DNA of 64,000 nucleotides, taken from contig MU623443.1 in the NCBI GenBank assembly GCA_025201765.1, positions 62,001 through 126,000 of the forward strand, written 5' to 3'. This stretch comes from Daldinia sp. FL1419. Taxonomy: Eukaryota; Ascomycota; Sordariomycetes; Xylariales; Hypoxylaceae. Shown one piece after another: positions 10,178 through 21,500 of the stretch; position 1 is the stretch's first letter, and each line of letters starts with the position of its first letter. A program made the position numbers and the translations under genes. The notes under the pieces are model-generated. The model ran no database searches and was not told the origin of the DNA. It saw only the letters and a list, made by a program, of their open reading frames with translations.

Positions 10178-12136
10178 GCAACGGAATATCCGGGGACCTC
10201 GGTCTGCCCTCACGGATTATCTGGCTTCCCAGAATATTTCAGCCAGGCAGATCCGCGCCAATCACGAGGCTCGAGTTAGGTCTGCTGCTGCTGCCAGTTC
10301 AGACCAAGCCGCCGCTTCCTCATCAACAGCTCAGAACGTGGAAGTTACTGAGGCTGAAGAAGATGTAGAAGATGAGGAGGACGAAATCGCCGAGTCGCCG
10401 GTTGCTGCAAGTACCCGTCAAGCCACGACTCGAAAGCGCAAGCAAGCAGCCGCAGCAATTGAGAAAGCCAAAAACTCTAAGAAGCTGCGTAAATCGCGCC
10501 GGAATGCCCAAGACGATGATTCCGACGAGGAAGCGCTTGAGCAAAGCGCTGCTCCTGTACCTGGCCAGTTGGAAAATTGTGCGCAATGTCAAAAGCGATT
10601 TACAGTCACCGCATATTCCCGTGCTGGTCCCGAGGGAGGCCTGCTTTGTCCACAATGTAGCATCAAGTTAACCAAGGAAGAGAACGCCGCTAAAGGTGCT
10701 TCTAAGAAGGGCAAGCAAAAGGCTACCGCGATTCCTATCAGACGCGAGCGAAGAAAGATTCAGAGTCTTATATTAGATGGTCAAATTGGAGTCAAGACTC
10801 TAATGACCCTTTGTGTCGAGACCTTGGCCAATAACATCCATCTTGCAGACGACCTTGGTGATCTGCCTTTGCCAGGCATTGATCGTATATCCAGGCAACT
10901 CTCGAAGCGCCGCCTTATGAACCCCAAGACCCTTGACCTGTTCCTCCAACCCCAGATTCAAGATATTATGATATATGATGGAGGTCGCCTAAGCTCAAAT
11001 GACTACATTCGAATCTTCCAAATATGCTCCAGTCTCAAAACTCTGAAGTTGCGCAATGCGATTCAGTTCAAGGACGACGTCATGGAATACTTGATGGGAA
11101 GACATTTTTCTCTAGACACCTTCTATATCTCTGGAGCGAATTTACTCACTGAGCAGTGTTGGGAGAAATATCTGAAGAAGAAAGGACAAGGCCTCAAGAG
11201 TCTTCGTGTCTACTTCACAGACCGTCATTTTGGTAACAAAACCATAGAATCTTTACAAGACTACTGCCCGTCTCTAGCTCGACTAAAAATCTGCCACAAC
11301 CAAGCGGTTAGCGATGAAGGGGTGGAAAAAATTGCACAACTTCGCAATCTTGAGCATCTAGGACTGCGTCTTGTAACCCAGACCGAGACGATGTCCTATG
11401 TCACTATTGTGCAGAAGATAGGTAATCAGCTGCGTACTCTATCTATTAGGGACGTCCCATGTGTCGACGATCGCCTACTCGACGCAATCCACGACCATTG
11501 CACGCGATTGGTTAAGCTTCGAATTACAAATAGTGAGGTTATGACCGATGCGGGTTTCGTCAGGCTATTCAAAGGCTGGAAAAACAAGGGCCTCTCATTC
11601 GTTGACCTAGAACTATGCCGTCACGTCGACTCATCACATCCCAGAGTGAATCAACACATGATCGGCTTCTGCTCGGGTGGTTTCCGAGCTTTAATGAAGC
11701 ACTCGGGCAAAACCTTGAGGAAGTTAAATGTCCATGGATGCAGACATATCTCTGGTGAAGCATTCGAAGATGTGTTCGCGGCAGGTCAAGAGTATCCTGA
11801 CCTTTCAGATCTAGAAATCAGCTTCTGCGAGGAGGTGACAGATTTAATTGTTGGGCTCATCTTCAGAAGCTGCCCCAACCTAAAAAGACTGAACGTCTTC
11901 GGATGCATGAAGGTAAGCTTTATTATTTCTTATTCATGTTTGTGGATTGGATGAGCGAGTGATACATTCCGGCCTCTGTTCGATATAACTTATATCATGA
12001 CTCCCGTGATAGTCAATGCCAGGTATGACTAACAAACCCATGTGCACAGGTAAAAGACGTACGAGTCCCCAGAGGCAAGATTTTGGTGGGCGTTCCTAAC
12101 GCGATGGGAATGATCATTGAGGGTACCGAAGATTGA
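10178..12136 (+). CDS. RAD7: DNA repair protein RAD7 (leucine-rich repeat), N-terminal exon not resolved
   Basis: Partner of RAD16 in NEF4 and substrate-receptor-like subunit of the associated ubiquitin ligase; nuclear. Supported exons <10178-11912 and 12050-12136. Coding starts after a CACAG acceptor with QRNIRGPRSALTDYLASQNISARQIR, the conserved RAD7 N-terminal block. It is followed by an acidic/basic low-complexity stretch, then a Cys4 zinc-ribbon-like motif (CAQC...LCPQC, near 10580-10660). Leucine-rich repeats follow to the end (LKSLRVYFT, LARLKICHN, LEHLGLRLV, LVKLRITNS, LRKLNVHGC, LSDLEISFC, LKRLNVFGC). The last exon encodes VKDVRVPRGKILVGVPNA, also a RAD7 signature. The start codon is unresolved: the reading frame upstream of 10178 has no ATG before a stop, so a short upstream exon is inferred. 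Confidence 0.92.
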
Positions 12137-13026
12137 GCTAAAAGTACCTACCATTTTACTATTTAAGATACCCGACTTCGAGCACGGATATTGAGGATTT
12201 CAGGCGTGATACCAGGAATGACACCAAGCATTGGGCGTTCGGTGTTGAAGGCGTAGGGCCCACGTCATGATTATTTACGACGATATTTACGTGAAGCACA
12301 AGCATCAAGATCAGGTCGTCTCAGCCGATCGAGTATACTACACAGCCAACTAAAGAATTATTTAGCAAAAGATCGCTTTTCTCTTGTTTTTATTCGCAGC
12401 ACAACGCCATCAGCCGGGAACAGGCGTGCCGCATATAATGCCATCACGGATGCGTTGATGATAATAATACTTCGCTACGACTCAACGATCTCCATCTGCT
12501 TGCTTGGGTTGCGATGAAAAGTACCTACTTACGTGGGAGGTAGTCAGCTACCTAGATAGCCAAGCCGTTACACGCTTTGGAAGACGGCACATTAGCATTA
12601 GTATTACCAGTCGCGATGATTTTACTATGATTATAAGGCGTACGAATTAATACGTGAAGTGTTGTGGCGCCGGGAGGTCACGCCGTAGATAGCCGTAGCT
12701 AGAATTGCGCCATCGACTTTTGCTCGTCCATCGGTGCGATCCACCCTGATAATCATTCGATGCATTCGCTGTATTCTTTTCTTATAACTAGGTACCTAGG
12801 TCAGGTAGTTACTACTTAATACATCGTTATCGTTTAAATGGTATGAATTTGAGGTTTTTCATTTCTTACCATTTCCACATCCATTAACTATTTAATAAGG
12901 TACTCACCGAGGATTTCCCCGGCTATAAGACCAAGTCGTAAATATAAAGGTTGATTATTCACACATCCATCTTTTCCCGCACTCCATCCGGGACGCCCCG
13001 CTCCGTATCTGCAGCCAGTCCGAGCA
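12137..13026. other. Intergenic region between RAD7 and the flavin monooxygenase gene
   Basis: No gene seen. TACCTA/TAGGTA-type motifs occur at about 12522-12560 and 12790-12815. The right half should contain the promoter of the monooxygenase gene at 13027. Confidence 0.55.
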
Positions 13027-14583
13027 ATGGGTACCTCCTCACCGTCCACGTCCGAAGGGCCATTTAACGTAAAGAAGATCGCTGTGATCGGCGCCGGACC
13101 AAGCGGTCTTGCGGCTGCGAAATACTTGCTTGCGCAAGAGGGCGCGTTTCCGCGCATCGACGTCTTCGAGCAGCAGGCGGAAGTGGGTGGCGTCTGGAAC
13201 TATAGCGCTGTGACCGGACCGGCTGAAGCGCTGCCTGTTCCGCAGACTGATGCGCATCCTAAGAAGCCGGATCCGCCGGTTTTGGTTCCTGGCAAGGATG
13301 GGGATGAGATGGTGCCGCTGTTCCCCTCCCCGATGTATGATGATTTACATACGAATATCCCGCACACGTTGATGAAGTACTCGGATCTACCGTTCCCGGG
13401 GGGGTGCAACATATACCCGACGAGAGCGGTCGTGCAGGAATATCTGGTAGAATATTCGAAAGAAGTTCGGCATCTGATTAAATTCTCTACGCAAGTTACG
13501 CTCGTCACACAAGCACAGAAGTCCAAAGACCACCCGCGGGAGCGAGAGCAGTGGGATGTGAGTACTACTAATTTGCTCACCGGGAAGCAAACCACAGAGA
13601 CGTACGACGCAGTAGTAGCGGCATCAGGACACTACTCAACACCATATATCCCAGATTCCATCGAAGGTATTTCCGATTTCCATGCCAGACACCCGGGCAT
13701 TATCTCGCATTCGAAGCTCTACCGCAACGCGGAGCCCTTCCGCGGGAAGAAAGTCGTGGTAGTAGGAACCGGGGCCTCGGGGCTGGATATCGCAGCGCAA
13801 ATACAGCGCGTGTCTAAGACACCCCTGCTTCTCTCGGCGCAGACCGCAGCCGCCCCTGGTATGCTCGAACACATAGGAAAAGTCGTGCAGGTCGGACAGA
13901 TCAAGAAGTTCCTAATCGAGGAGCGGGGCGTTGAATTCTTCCCCTTCGCCGAGGATGAGAATAGCGACGACGAAAAGAAGACAGAAGGAGAAACAAGAAC
14001 AGAAACAGACATCGACGCTATCCTCTTCTGCACAGGGTACCTCTACACATTCCCCTTCCTCCCCTCCCTCCCCCTCATAACCACCGGGCGCAAAGTCCAC
14101 GGCCTAGCCAAGCACTTCCTCTCCATCGCGCACCCGACGCTCGCCTTCCCCGGCCTGCCGATGAAAGTAATCCCCTTCCCCCTCTCCGAGTCGCAAGGCG
14201 CGGTCCTAGCGCGCCTATGGTCGAACACGCTCCCTCTCCCCCCAGTTTCTACTCTCGAGCAATGGGAGCGTGAGGACGGCGAGGGGACGAGCGAGGGGAA
14301 GTACCACGTCTTCCCCAAGGGAGGAGACGGCCGGTATATCAACGGCTTGTGGGAGTGGTTACGGAAGGAGAGTGCGGGAGGGGGAAAGGAGCCGCCGCGT
14401 TGGGATGCGGAGATGCTCTGGCAGAGGGGAATATACGCCGAGGCGAAGATGCAGTTCGAGAAGACGGGGAAGAAGGCTAAGACGCTAGAGGAGCTGGGCT
14501 TTAAGTATATACCCGAGGAAGTCGACGTGAAGAAGGCGGAGGACGTAGAAGGCAAGGATCTGCATTTAGACGTTGCTGGGTAA
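13027..14583 (+). CDS. Flavin-containing monooxygenase (FAD/NADPH)
   Basis: Predicted FMO-class enzyme oxygenating N- or S-containing small molecules, or a relative acting in secondary metabolism; cytosolic or ER-associated. Single exon, 518 aa. VIGAGPSGLAAAKYL carries the FAD GxGxxG (22-27), and VVVGTGASGLDIA (about 245-255) is the second dinucleotide-binding motif for NADPH. HPGIISHSKLYR lies where the FMO identifying motif (GxxxHxxxY) is expected, and LFCTGYLYTFPFL is the C-terminal TGY motif. An acidic, probably disordered insert (EDENSDDEKKTEGETRTETD) lies immediately before DAILFCTGY, in a core region normally compact. The C-terminus is rich in Gly/Lys/Glu. The product class is firm, the substrate unknown. 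No biosynthetic gene cluster surrounds it. Confidence 0.9.
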   Translation: MGTSSPSTSEGPFNVKKIAVIGAGPSGLAAAKYLLAQEGAFPRIDVFEQQAEVGGVWNYSAVTGPAEALPVPQTDAHPKKPDPPVLVPGKDGDEMVPLFPSPMYDDLHTNIPHTLMKYSDLPFPGGCNIYPTRAVVQEYLVEYSKEVRHLIKFSTQVTLVTQAQKSKDHPREREQWDVSTTNLLTGKQTTETYDAVVAASGHYSTPYIPDSIEGISDFHARHPGIISHSKLYRNAEPFRGKKVVVVGTGASGLDIAAQIQRVSKTPLLLSAQTAAAPGMLEHIGKVVQVGQIKKFLIEERGVEFFPFAEDENSDDEKKTEGETRTETDIDAILFCTGYLYTFPFLPSLPLITTGRKVHGLAKHFLSIAHPTLAFPGLPMKVIPFPLSESQGAVLARLWSNTLPLPPVSTLEQWEREDGEGTSEGKYHVFPKGGDGRYINGLWEWLRKESAGGGKEPPRWDAEMLWQRGIYAEAKMQFEKTGKKAKTLEELGFKYIPEEVDVKKAEDVEGKDLHLDVAG

Positions 14584-14918
14584 TTATATGTGGGTAGGTA
14601 TATACCTAGATTGACAGAAGCTATATAGACCGTATCTAGAAAGCACTTGGTTACGAAGCTTTATACGAATTCAAGAAGAGGGATATACCAAGTCAGACAG
14701 TCCAACTAGATGGGTATAAAGAATCCACGTTTGACAAATCGTTATATGTACAGGGTATAGAAATAATATACAGTACAGCAAACCTAAGGCTCCATCGACT
14801 ATCGCTCCTCATAGACCTCAATTCGACACATAATTCCCAGTTACGCCATTCCTAGGCCAACGAAATCTTACAAGATATAGTCTCGTATCCAGAAATGAAC
14901 ATTCCTACCAGAGGACTA
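14584..14918. other. Intergenic region between convergent monooxygenase and lipase genes
   Basis: 335 bp between two converging 3' ends. It starts with a TAGGTATATACCTA palindrome at about 14595-14608, close to the monooxygenase stop codon. No other gene or structure is seen. Confidence 0.6.
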
Positions 14919-16124
14919 TCAATAGCTTATCGCAGAAGCCGCCACCTTGTCCGCCTCTGCCCAGTTGCTCAGTCTCTCAATGAGTTCCTCGTCCGAGACG
15001 TCTCGCCTATTACCCCTCCTCCTGAAAGCGATGCCATCGGGACCACATCCGCTGATATGTCCCAGGTAGTTCAGATGGGCAAAGATATCCAACCCATGCG
15101 TTCCACCATTGCAGTCGGTGTTGGCGAAGCCCTCGCACACCTTGACATCAGAAGCCGCGTATACGGTGGTGTTGCCGGACTGGTCGGATAGCCAGTACTC
15201 TGGGCTAGTGTGTCGGTAGTCGACGGCGATAGGAGGTAGACGCGGGACCGGGTCGTCCAAGTGCGTTACGCGGAACTCGCCGCCTGGCTGAGCTGTGACG
15301 AAATCGACGAAGGCCTGATTGCCTACACGTGGGCTGCCGTAGGTGTAAAGGTCGAGCTCGTATCCTTGGTCTCGAGCATAGCCAGCAGCGACTGTAGCGA
15401 CAGCTCCACCTAGCGAGTGTCCCGTAAAGATAATCTTGTAAGAAGGGTTGGCCTTCTTAGCCTCCGATACACCATCCAACAAGTCATCTTCTATCTCCTT
15501 CCAGGATGCGAGAAAACCGCTGTGGATCAAGCAGTCATCCGCAAGGTCGCAGGGGAGTGGAATGAAAGACAGACTATTTCGAGGTTAGACGCTCCCTTCA
15601 TAATATACACATATATGCTAAGGGTAGTTATATCGGAAGATAAACTTACTCGGCAATCCAGTTGCGAACAGAATGAGATCCCCTCACAGACGCCACAATC
15701 AACTGATTCGTGTCGTCCGTCGAGACGAACCCTTGGATATCAGTGAGATGTCCCCTTATGATGTGTTAGTCTAATAATTTTTTATTTTTTCCCCCTATTA
15801 TAGTGCTAACTTACGAGAAGGTCTTGACCACCTTAGCACCCGCAGAAGTGACATCCGGGCAGGTGTTCTCGGCGCAAGTGACGGTAGAACCTACGTCGAC
15901 ATCACTGTTGCAGTAACTTGCCCCGGCATACTGAGAGAAGAACTTGAAGGTCGAAACGTCGGCCGCAGTAACCGTAGCTAATCATCAGTTAATCTACCGT
16001 TCCACTTGAAAATATAAACAATGTACATACTGCCGTTGCTAATCACGAAAGGAGGAGCAGGAACCGGGCTCGCAGCAGCGAGTAAGCCAAAGGCAAGCAC
16101 CAGGGCGCAGCTAAATCGCTTCAT
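14919..16124 (-). CDS. Secreted class-3 lipase / feruloyl-esterase-like hydrolase
   Basis: Secreted serine hydrolase of the fungal lipase_3 family (Thermomyces/Rhizomucor lipase and feruloyl esterase A clade). Minus-strand exons 16031-16124, 15815-15977, 15650-15754 and 14919-15573 (donors GTATGT, GTAAGT, GTAAGT) give 338 aa. MKRFSCALVLAFGLLAAASPVPA is a clear signal peptide. Catalytic elements: nucleophile elbow GHSLGG (Ser174), Asp in HLDDPVPRLPP, His in YRHTSPEYW. The oxyanion-hole region SVRGSHSVRNWIAD resembles the FRGSRSxxNWIxN of true lipases. Cysteines (SYCNS, TCAENTCPD, PCDLADDC) suggest disulfides of the secreted fold. Whether triglycerides or feruloyl esters are preferred cannot be told from sequence alone. 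Confidence 0.93.
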
Positions 16125-17390
16125 CTTGACCGGTCAAGAAGGAAGCAAACGACGAGACGACGAAGGGAACGAAGGGAATGAGGCTCGAGAAGACAAGGAC
16201 AGAAGCATGGACATTCCGCGCGGGTGCATCTTACTTATTATGGTAAGGGAGAGGGAGAGGGAATGTATAGATATGGCTTCGAGACAACGCCGATCTATCC
16301 CCCGCTAGCTTCTCGATATCTATTCTGCGTCGACCTTACCTACTTACTTGGGTAGGTACTCTCTGGATAGACATGGTAGACATGGAGAGGCCGTGTTTCG
16401 ATTGGGCTAATTCGGCCCTAACGAGCAGAGTTTTAAAACATCCAGAAACTCTTTTCCCATATGGGAGTTTCAACCGCTCGAAAACAGCTTCTCTCCGCCA
16501 CGATCCTACATGGCTACACCGGGTCCAACACGGTTATCGCACATAGATAGGAGTCCAGGTAGGAGTCCAGGTATGTACGCGGTAACCTTCTGGGCAGGTT
16601 CTCCATGCCACAGAGGAGCGGGCGTGTCGGCCTACGGGTAAGGCTACCCCGATAGTTAGGGGACCAGGACGACGGCCCCTGCAGGTAAGGACCATAAATG
16701 TATTGTTTGAGATGGTGACTGTTAAGGAAGGTTGGAGGGGCACGGTGGTGAAGGATACTGATTGGCTATTAGAGGAATCGTAGAAGAACCAATTAATACC
16801 ACGGTGCCCGAATCGGAATGCTTAGAAGCTCCTCATTCGTTGCGTAGACCCGGGATTACGATACTTGCAAGACAACCAAAGTCTAGTTGCTCGCGTAGCG
16901 CGTTCATCTCGGGGAATACTCGTACTGTAGCATGCCCACTTGACAGCTTCGCTGTTGTGTGGTGGAAACATCGTGAGTTTTTTCTCTCTCTTTTTTATTA
17001 TTGGTTTTTTAGTTTTTATATATCTTTAGTTATTTGTTGACTACCCGGTTAGTCCTTGCATGATAGATTGATTGCAACCTTTTTCAAAAACAAATTGAGA
17101 CATTGAAGGGGGGTCTGCTAGGTATCAAAGCAGGAATATAGGATTCGAAAATCCAACCTTACCTTAAATCCTATTGGGGTCTTTCCTTGTCACCTCGTCG
17201 TAACGTCGTGACACAAATAGATACAAATAAATCATATCTTAACCACGTGAGTTTTGTACCTTCCGGGTAGGTGCTTACCTACGTTTAGGGCGTCCTGCGA
17301 CACGCGCCCCCTGTTCGGTATTCGATCGGATAAAAATGCGCCAGAAAAAAAAGCTTATATCCCTTTTTTTTTGTGGCTTGACTTACTAAG
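16125..17390. promoter_or_regulatory. Upstream region of the lipase gene
   Basis: No gene recognised. It contains a perfect 12-bp palindrome TCCCATATGGGA (16455-16466) about 330 bp upstream of the lipase ATG, a duplicated AGGAGTCCAGGT at 16549-16572, and TACCTA/TAGGTA motifs at about 16338-16360 and 17264-17283. AT content rises from about 17340 towards the island. The regulatory role is inferred from position only. Confidence 0.45.
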
Positions 17391-18512
17391 AAAAGCCCTT
17401 CGAGACATTTAGGGGATGTTTGTAAGATTTAGCGGTGTTTTATTTGTGGCTCGTACCAACCTTAATATATAAATTACTAAAATATAGTATTAATTATGGG
17501 GCATTTTTTATTATATTTTGGACGAATTAATGTTTGCTTCAAATTTTATAAGCTAATAAGTATTTGTAACTTAATATTTGTATTTATGTTTAAGAATAAG
17601 AAGTACTATACCGAAGCTATTCATAACCTTGTTGTTGTAACATTAAAATTATAACATACATATATTTTAAATTTACTCAAAAATAAAAAGCACTGTACTA
17701 AAACTATTTGCAACTTTGTTGTTATTTAAATACACTAAAATTTTTTTTTATATAATACTAAATATGCTAAAATTATAAAGTATTATAACGCTAAAATTAA
17801 AATAAGCAAACCAAAAAGCACCTCTAAAAATGCTTTTCAATTATAAAAAAATTTAAGTGGAAGATTCAAATCCGATTGAGTATATGAATAAATATTGTAG
17901 ATTTACATATTAATAGAATTTTAGTAAGGATAAATTAATTAATATTTCCTAAATATATAGTTTATAATTATGATTACCTCTTATAAGTTTCTCTCTGCTT
18001 AAATTTACAAATATCCCCTTATGCAAGTTGATTGTTGAAACAATCTCCGACCAGCCTTTAACAGGTATTCTTAAACGTGGCTGAGTGCGTGCTTAATTTC
18101 GGTCATCTTTTCAAGATTATATCCTTAAATCCGAAGAACTCTTTGGAATATCACGTCGCTTTAGCTAGTTACACATTATACTGACTACGTACTACCAACA
18201 TTCTAGTATCACAGCCAACTCGTTGGTTCAAGTATTAACTAAAGCGTCGTCTTCGGAACTAAACATTTTTAAACGAGGACTCGAGGGAAAAAGCAACAAC
18301 AAGGGACGACGCTGGTAAATTCGTATGAGGCCGGTGTAGAGTTGGAATTGCTTCGAGACATTGTAAATGTATGAAGGGTCTTTATAGTAGGGGTGATGTA
18401 GTCGGATAACTCCGAAAAGTACGGTATCACCAAAAAGCATTTATATAGAATAATTGACAATAGCGTCCTCAATTAATATGGTATTCTCAAGAGTATGATT
18501 CTTGTACATTAT
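17391..18512. repeat. AT-rich left flank of the island with a RIP-diverged direct repeat
   Basis: 17440-18000 is strongly AT-rich but keeps both C and G. It includes a direct repeat with 87-bp spacing: 17592-17637 and 17679-17724 align over 46 bp without gaps, and all 12 differences are transitions. From about 18000 to 18500 composition returns closer to normal, with no recognisable gene. Most likely degraded repeat DNA. No conserved protein can be read in any frame. Confidence 0.6.
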
Positions 18513-21500
18513 TTACGGTTAACCATAACTAACACTCGGAAAAAACCTTAAAATCTTCAATAAATATATTTTAATAATATAATTTAAAAAATCAATATTA
18601 AAATATATTTCTTTAAAAAATATATAACTTCTTTTTATTATATATAGAAATTATTATAAAATTTAACTTTATATAAAGGTAGAATTAATTATATAAATAG
18701 GTTATAAAAATTAAAAAAGTTATTTAAATTTGTTTTATTTTTCTTAAATCTTTATAAATATAATTAAGTTAATAGGATGGATTATTTTATATTATTAAAT
18801 TATTATTTTAAATTATTATTTTATTATAAATATATTAAATAATAATATTTTAGGGTAAATAAATATTGAATTTATAATATTAATTTTATTAATATATAAA
18901 ATTATGTAAATTTTATTGATTTAATTAAAAATCCTTCTTTTCTTATTAAATTAAAATTAATTTTTAATAAAAAATAATTTATTTGTATAATATTAAGCCT
19001 TTTTATCCCTTTTTTAAATGAAATTTTAGGATTGAAAATAATATATAATTTGATTAAGAACATTAAGAAAATTAATTATATAAATAATTAAAAATTAATT
19101 AAATTAATTATAATTAAAATTGGTATTTATTTATATTTTAGAGATTTTTATAAGATGTTTTATTATAATAAATTGTAAATTATTTTAATTAAATTAGTTT
19201 AAATTATAATAAATTAAATTATAAAAATGTTAATTAATATATTAATATATAAAAATTATTATATATTAATTGATTATTTAATGGAAAAATTTTTTATTAT
19301 ATAATATTTATAAGAAAAATTTTAGATATTTATAGGTAATGTTAATATAGGTAATAATAAATAAATTAATATTTTTAATTTTAATTATATATAATTTTAT
19401 ATAATTGTAATAATTAAAGAGGAATTTGTTATAAAAAATAAATTAAGTAATAAAAAAAATTATTATTTGAATTTATATTTAAATAAAGTAATTGTAAATT
19501 ATATGATTTCTAATGATTTAATAAAAAGTAATAAAGAAATAAAAAATAATGGAATTGAGATTAAATAGGAGAGAAAAAGAAAAAGATCTTTAATTTAAAT
19601 TAAAAGTAAGTTTGATCTAATTTAAAAAAGGATATATAAATTTAGGAATATTAAAGTGGAAAAAAAAAATATTAAGAATAAAGAAATTAATATAAATATG
19701 AATTTAATTAAAATTAAAGATAAAAATATTAAAAAAAATAAAAATAATAATAATAATAAATTAACTTTATTAATTAAAATAATAAGAAAATCTTTATAAA
19801 AGTAAATTTGGATAAAAAAGGTTAAGGTAATGTAAATTAATTTAAATTAATATAGATTAATATAAATAGGAATAAATTAAAATGAATTTAAAATAATTAA
19901 ATTATTTATTTTATTATTTATATTTAAATTGTATAAGGTTTTTGAATTTATGTTAATTTTTTTTAATAATTTTATTATATATTCTTACCTTTTATTAATT
20001 GGTGGTAATTTTGATATTTTTGGTTTAAGTTTTTTTTATTTGTATTTAATTAAATTCTTTTATAAATATTAATATTAAATTAAATAAGGTAAATTTTTAT
20101 TATTATTAATTATATGGTTTAATAAATTACCTTTTTTTTTTAATATTTTTTTATAAATGATTATAATATTATTTAATAAATATATATTAAGGTTAATATT
20201 ATTTAATTTTATAATATAATTAAGTTTTTTCTATTTTTTTTTATTTAATAAAATGCAATAATTTTTAGATTTTTTGTTTTTGGATATGTAAAAGAATATG
20301 TAGGGTTTATTAATTATAATATGTAAGTATTTGTTTTAATAATATATATAATATGAATTTTAAGTTTGAATAAATTATTAAAATTTTAAATAAATAATGG
20401 ATATATAAATATATAATAATGTTATTTTATTAATAATATTATATTATTTTTAAAGATAATTTCAAATTAATTTTCCAAAGTATTTTTATATTATTAAATT
20501 AATTAATATTATGTAGTTTAGTATAAGTGAATATGTATTTATATTATTTTTTAAAAGATTGTATAGTTATTATATAATTATAATTACTAATTTTTAATTT
20601 ATTAATTTATTATATTTTTTTTATAAAATAAATAATTTTTGAAACGAAATAAATTTATTAAAATATTATTAATATAAATTTGATTATTAGTTAGTTTAAA
20701 TAAATAAAGATTATTAGTAAATGTATAAAGATTATTAAATAATATTTAAAGTTATTTGGATTTAATAATATTAGTTTATTTGGATTTAGGTTTATAAGAA
20801 ATTGTATTTAATTATATAATTTTATTTTAAGTTAATTTAAGTAAATGTAAAAATTTTATAATTTATATGTTATTAGATAAATAATAATGAATTGTAGTTA
20901 TGATAGAAAGTTTATTATTTTTATTTAAATAAATAATTAGAGGAATAAATTTAAATTTATTAATAATATTTATATATTGTGCGAAGATGTAGTATGTTAT
21001 ATGAGTTAATTTATTATAATAAAATTATGGTATATATTGTAAATATATATTTATAATTATATATATTTTAAATCTGTAAGGTTTTAATTTGTAGTAAATA
21101 TTTATAGATTAAATATAATTAAATCCTGGTGTAGTTCAATCATTATGGCAATAATTAACTTTATTATGATGTTATTTGATTTTATGTGGATGATATTCTG
21201 AAAAAATTTTGAATATAAGAGTTTACAATATATTGATTTTTTATTGATGAATATGTATGTATAATATATAATAATTTATTTTTTTAATTAAATTGTTGGT
21301 ATATTATTTTTTTTTAAAAAATTTATGTAATTATTTTATTTGAAGTTTAAGGTAATTTGGATTAAATTGTGTAAATATATCTATGGATTTATATATATTA
21401 GTAATATTTTGATATAATATTTTAAATTTTTTTTTAAGTAAGAATAATGTTAATTGGGAGTTATTATATTTATGTTTAAAATATAAATGTTATATATGTT

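Noticed and set aside
16455..16466. TCCCATATGGGA palindrome as a CArG/MADS site
   Set aside because: The core CATATG contains C and G, so it does not fit CC(A/T)6GG; kept only as a palindrome in the region description.
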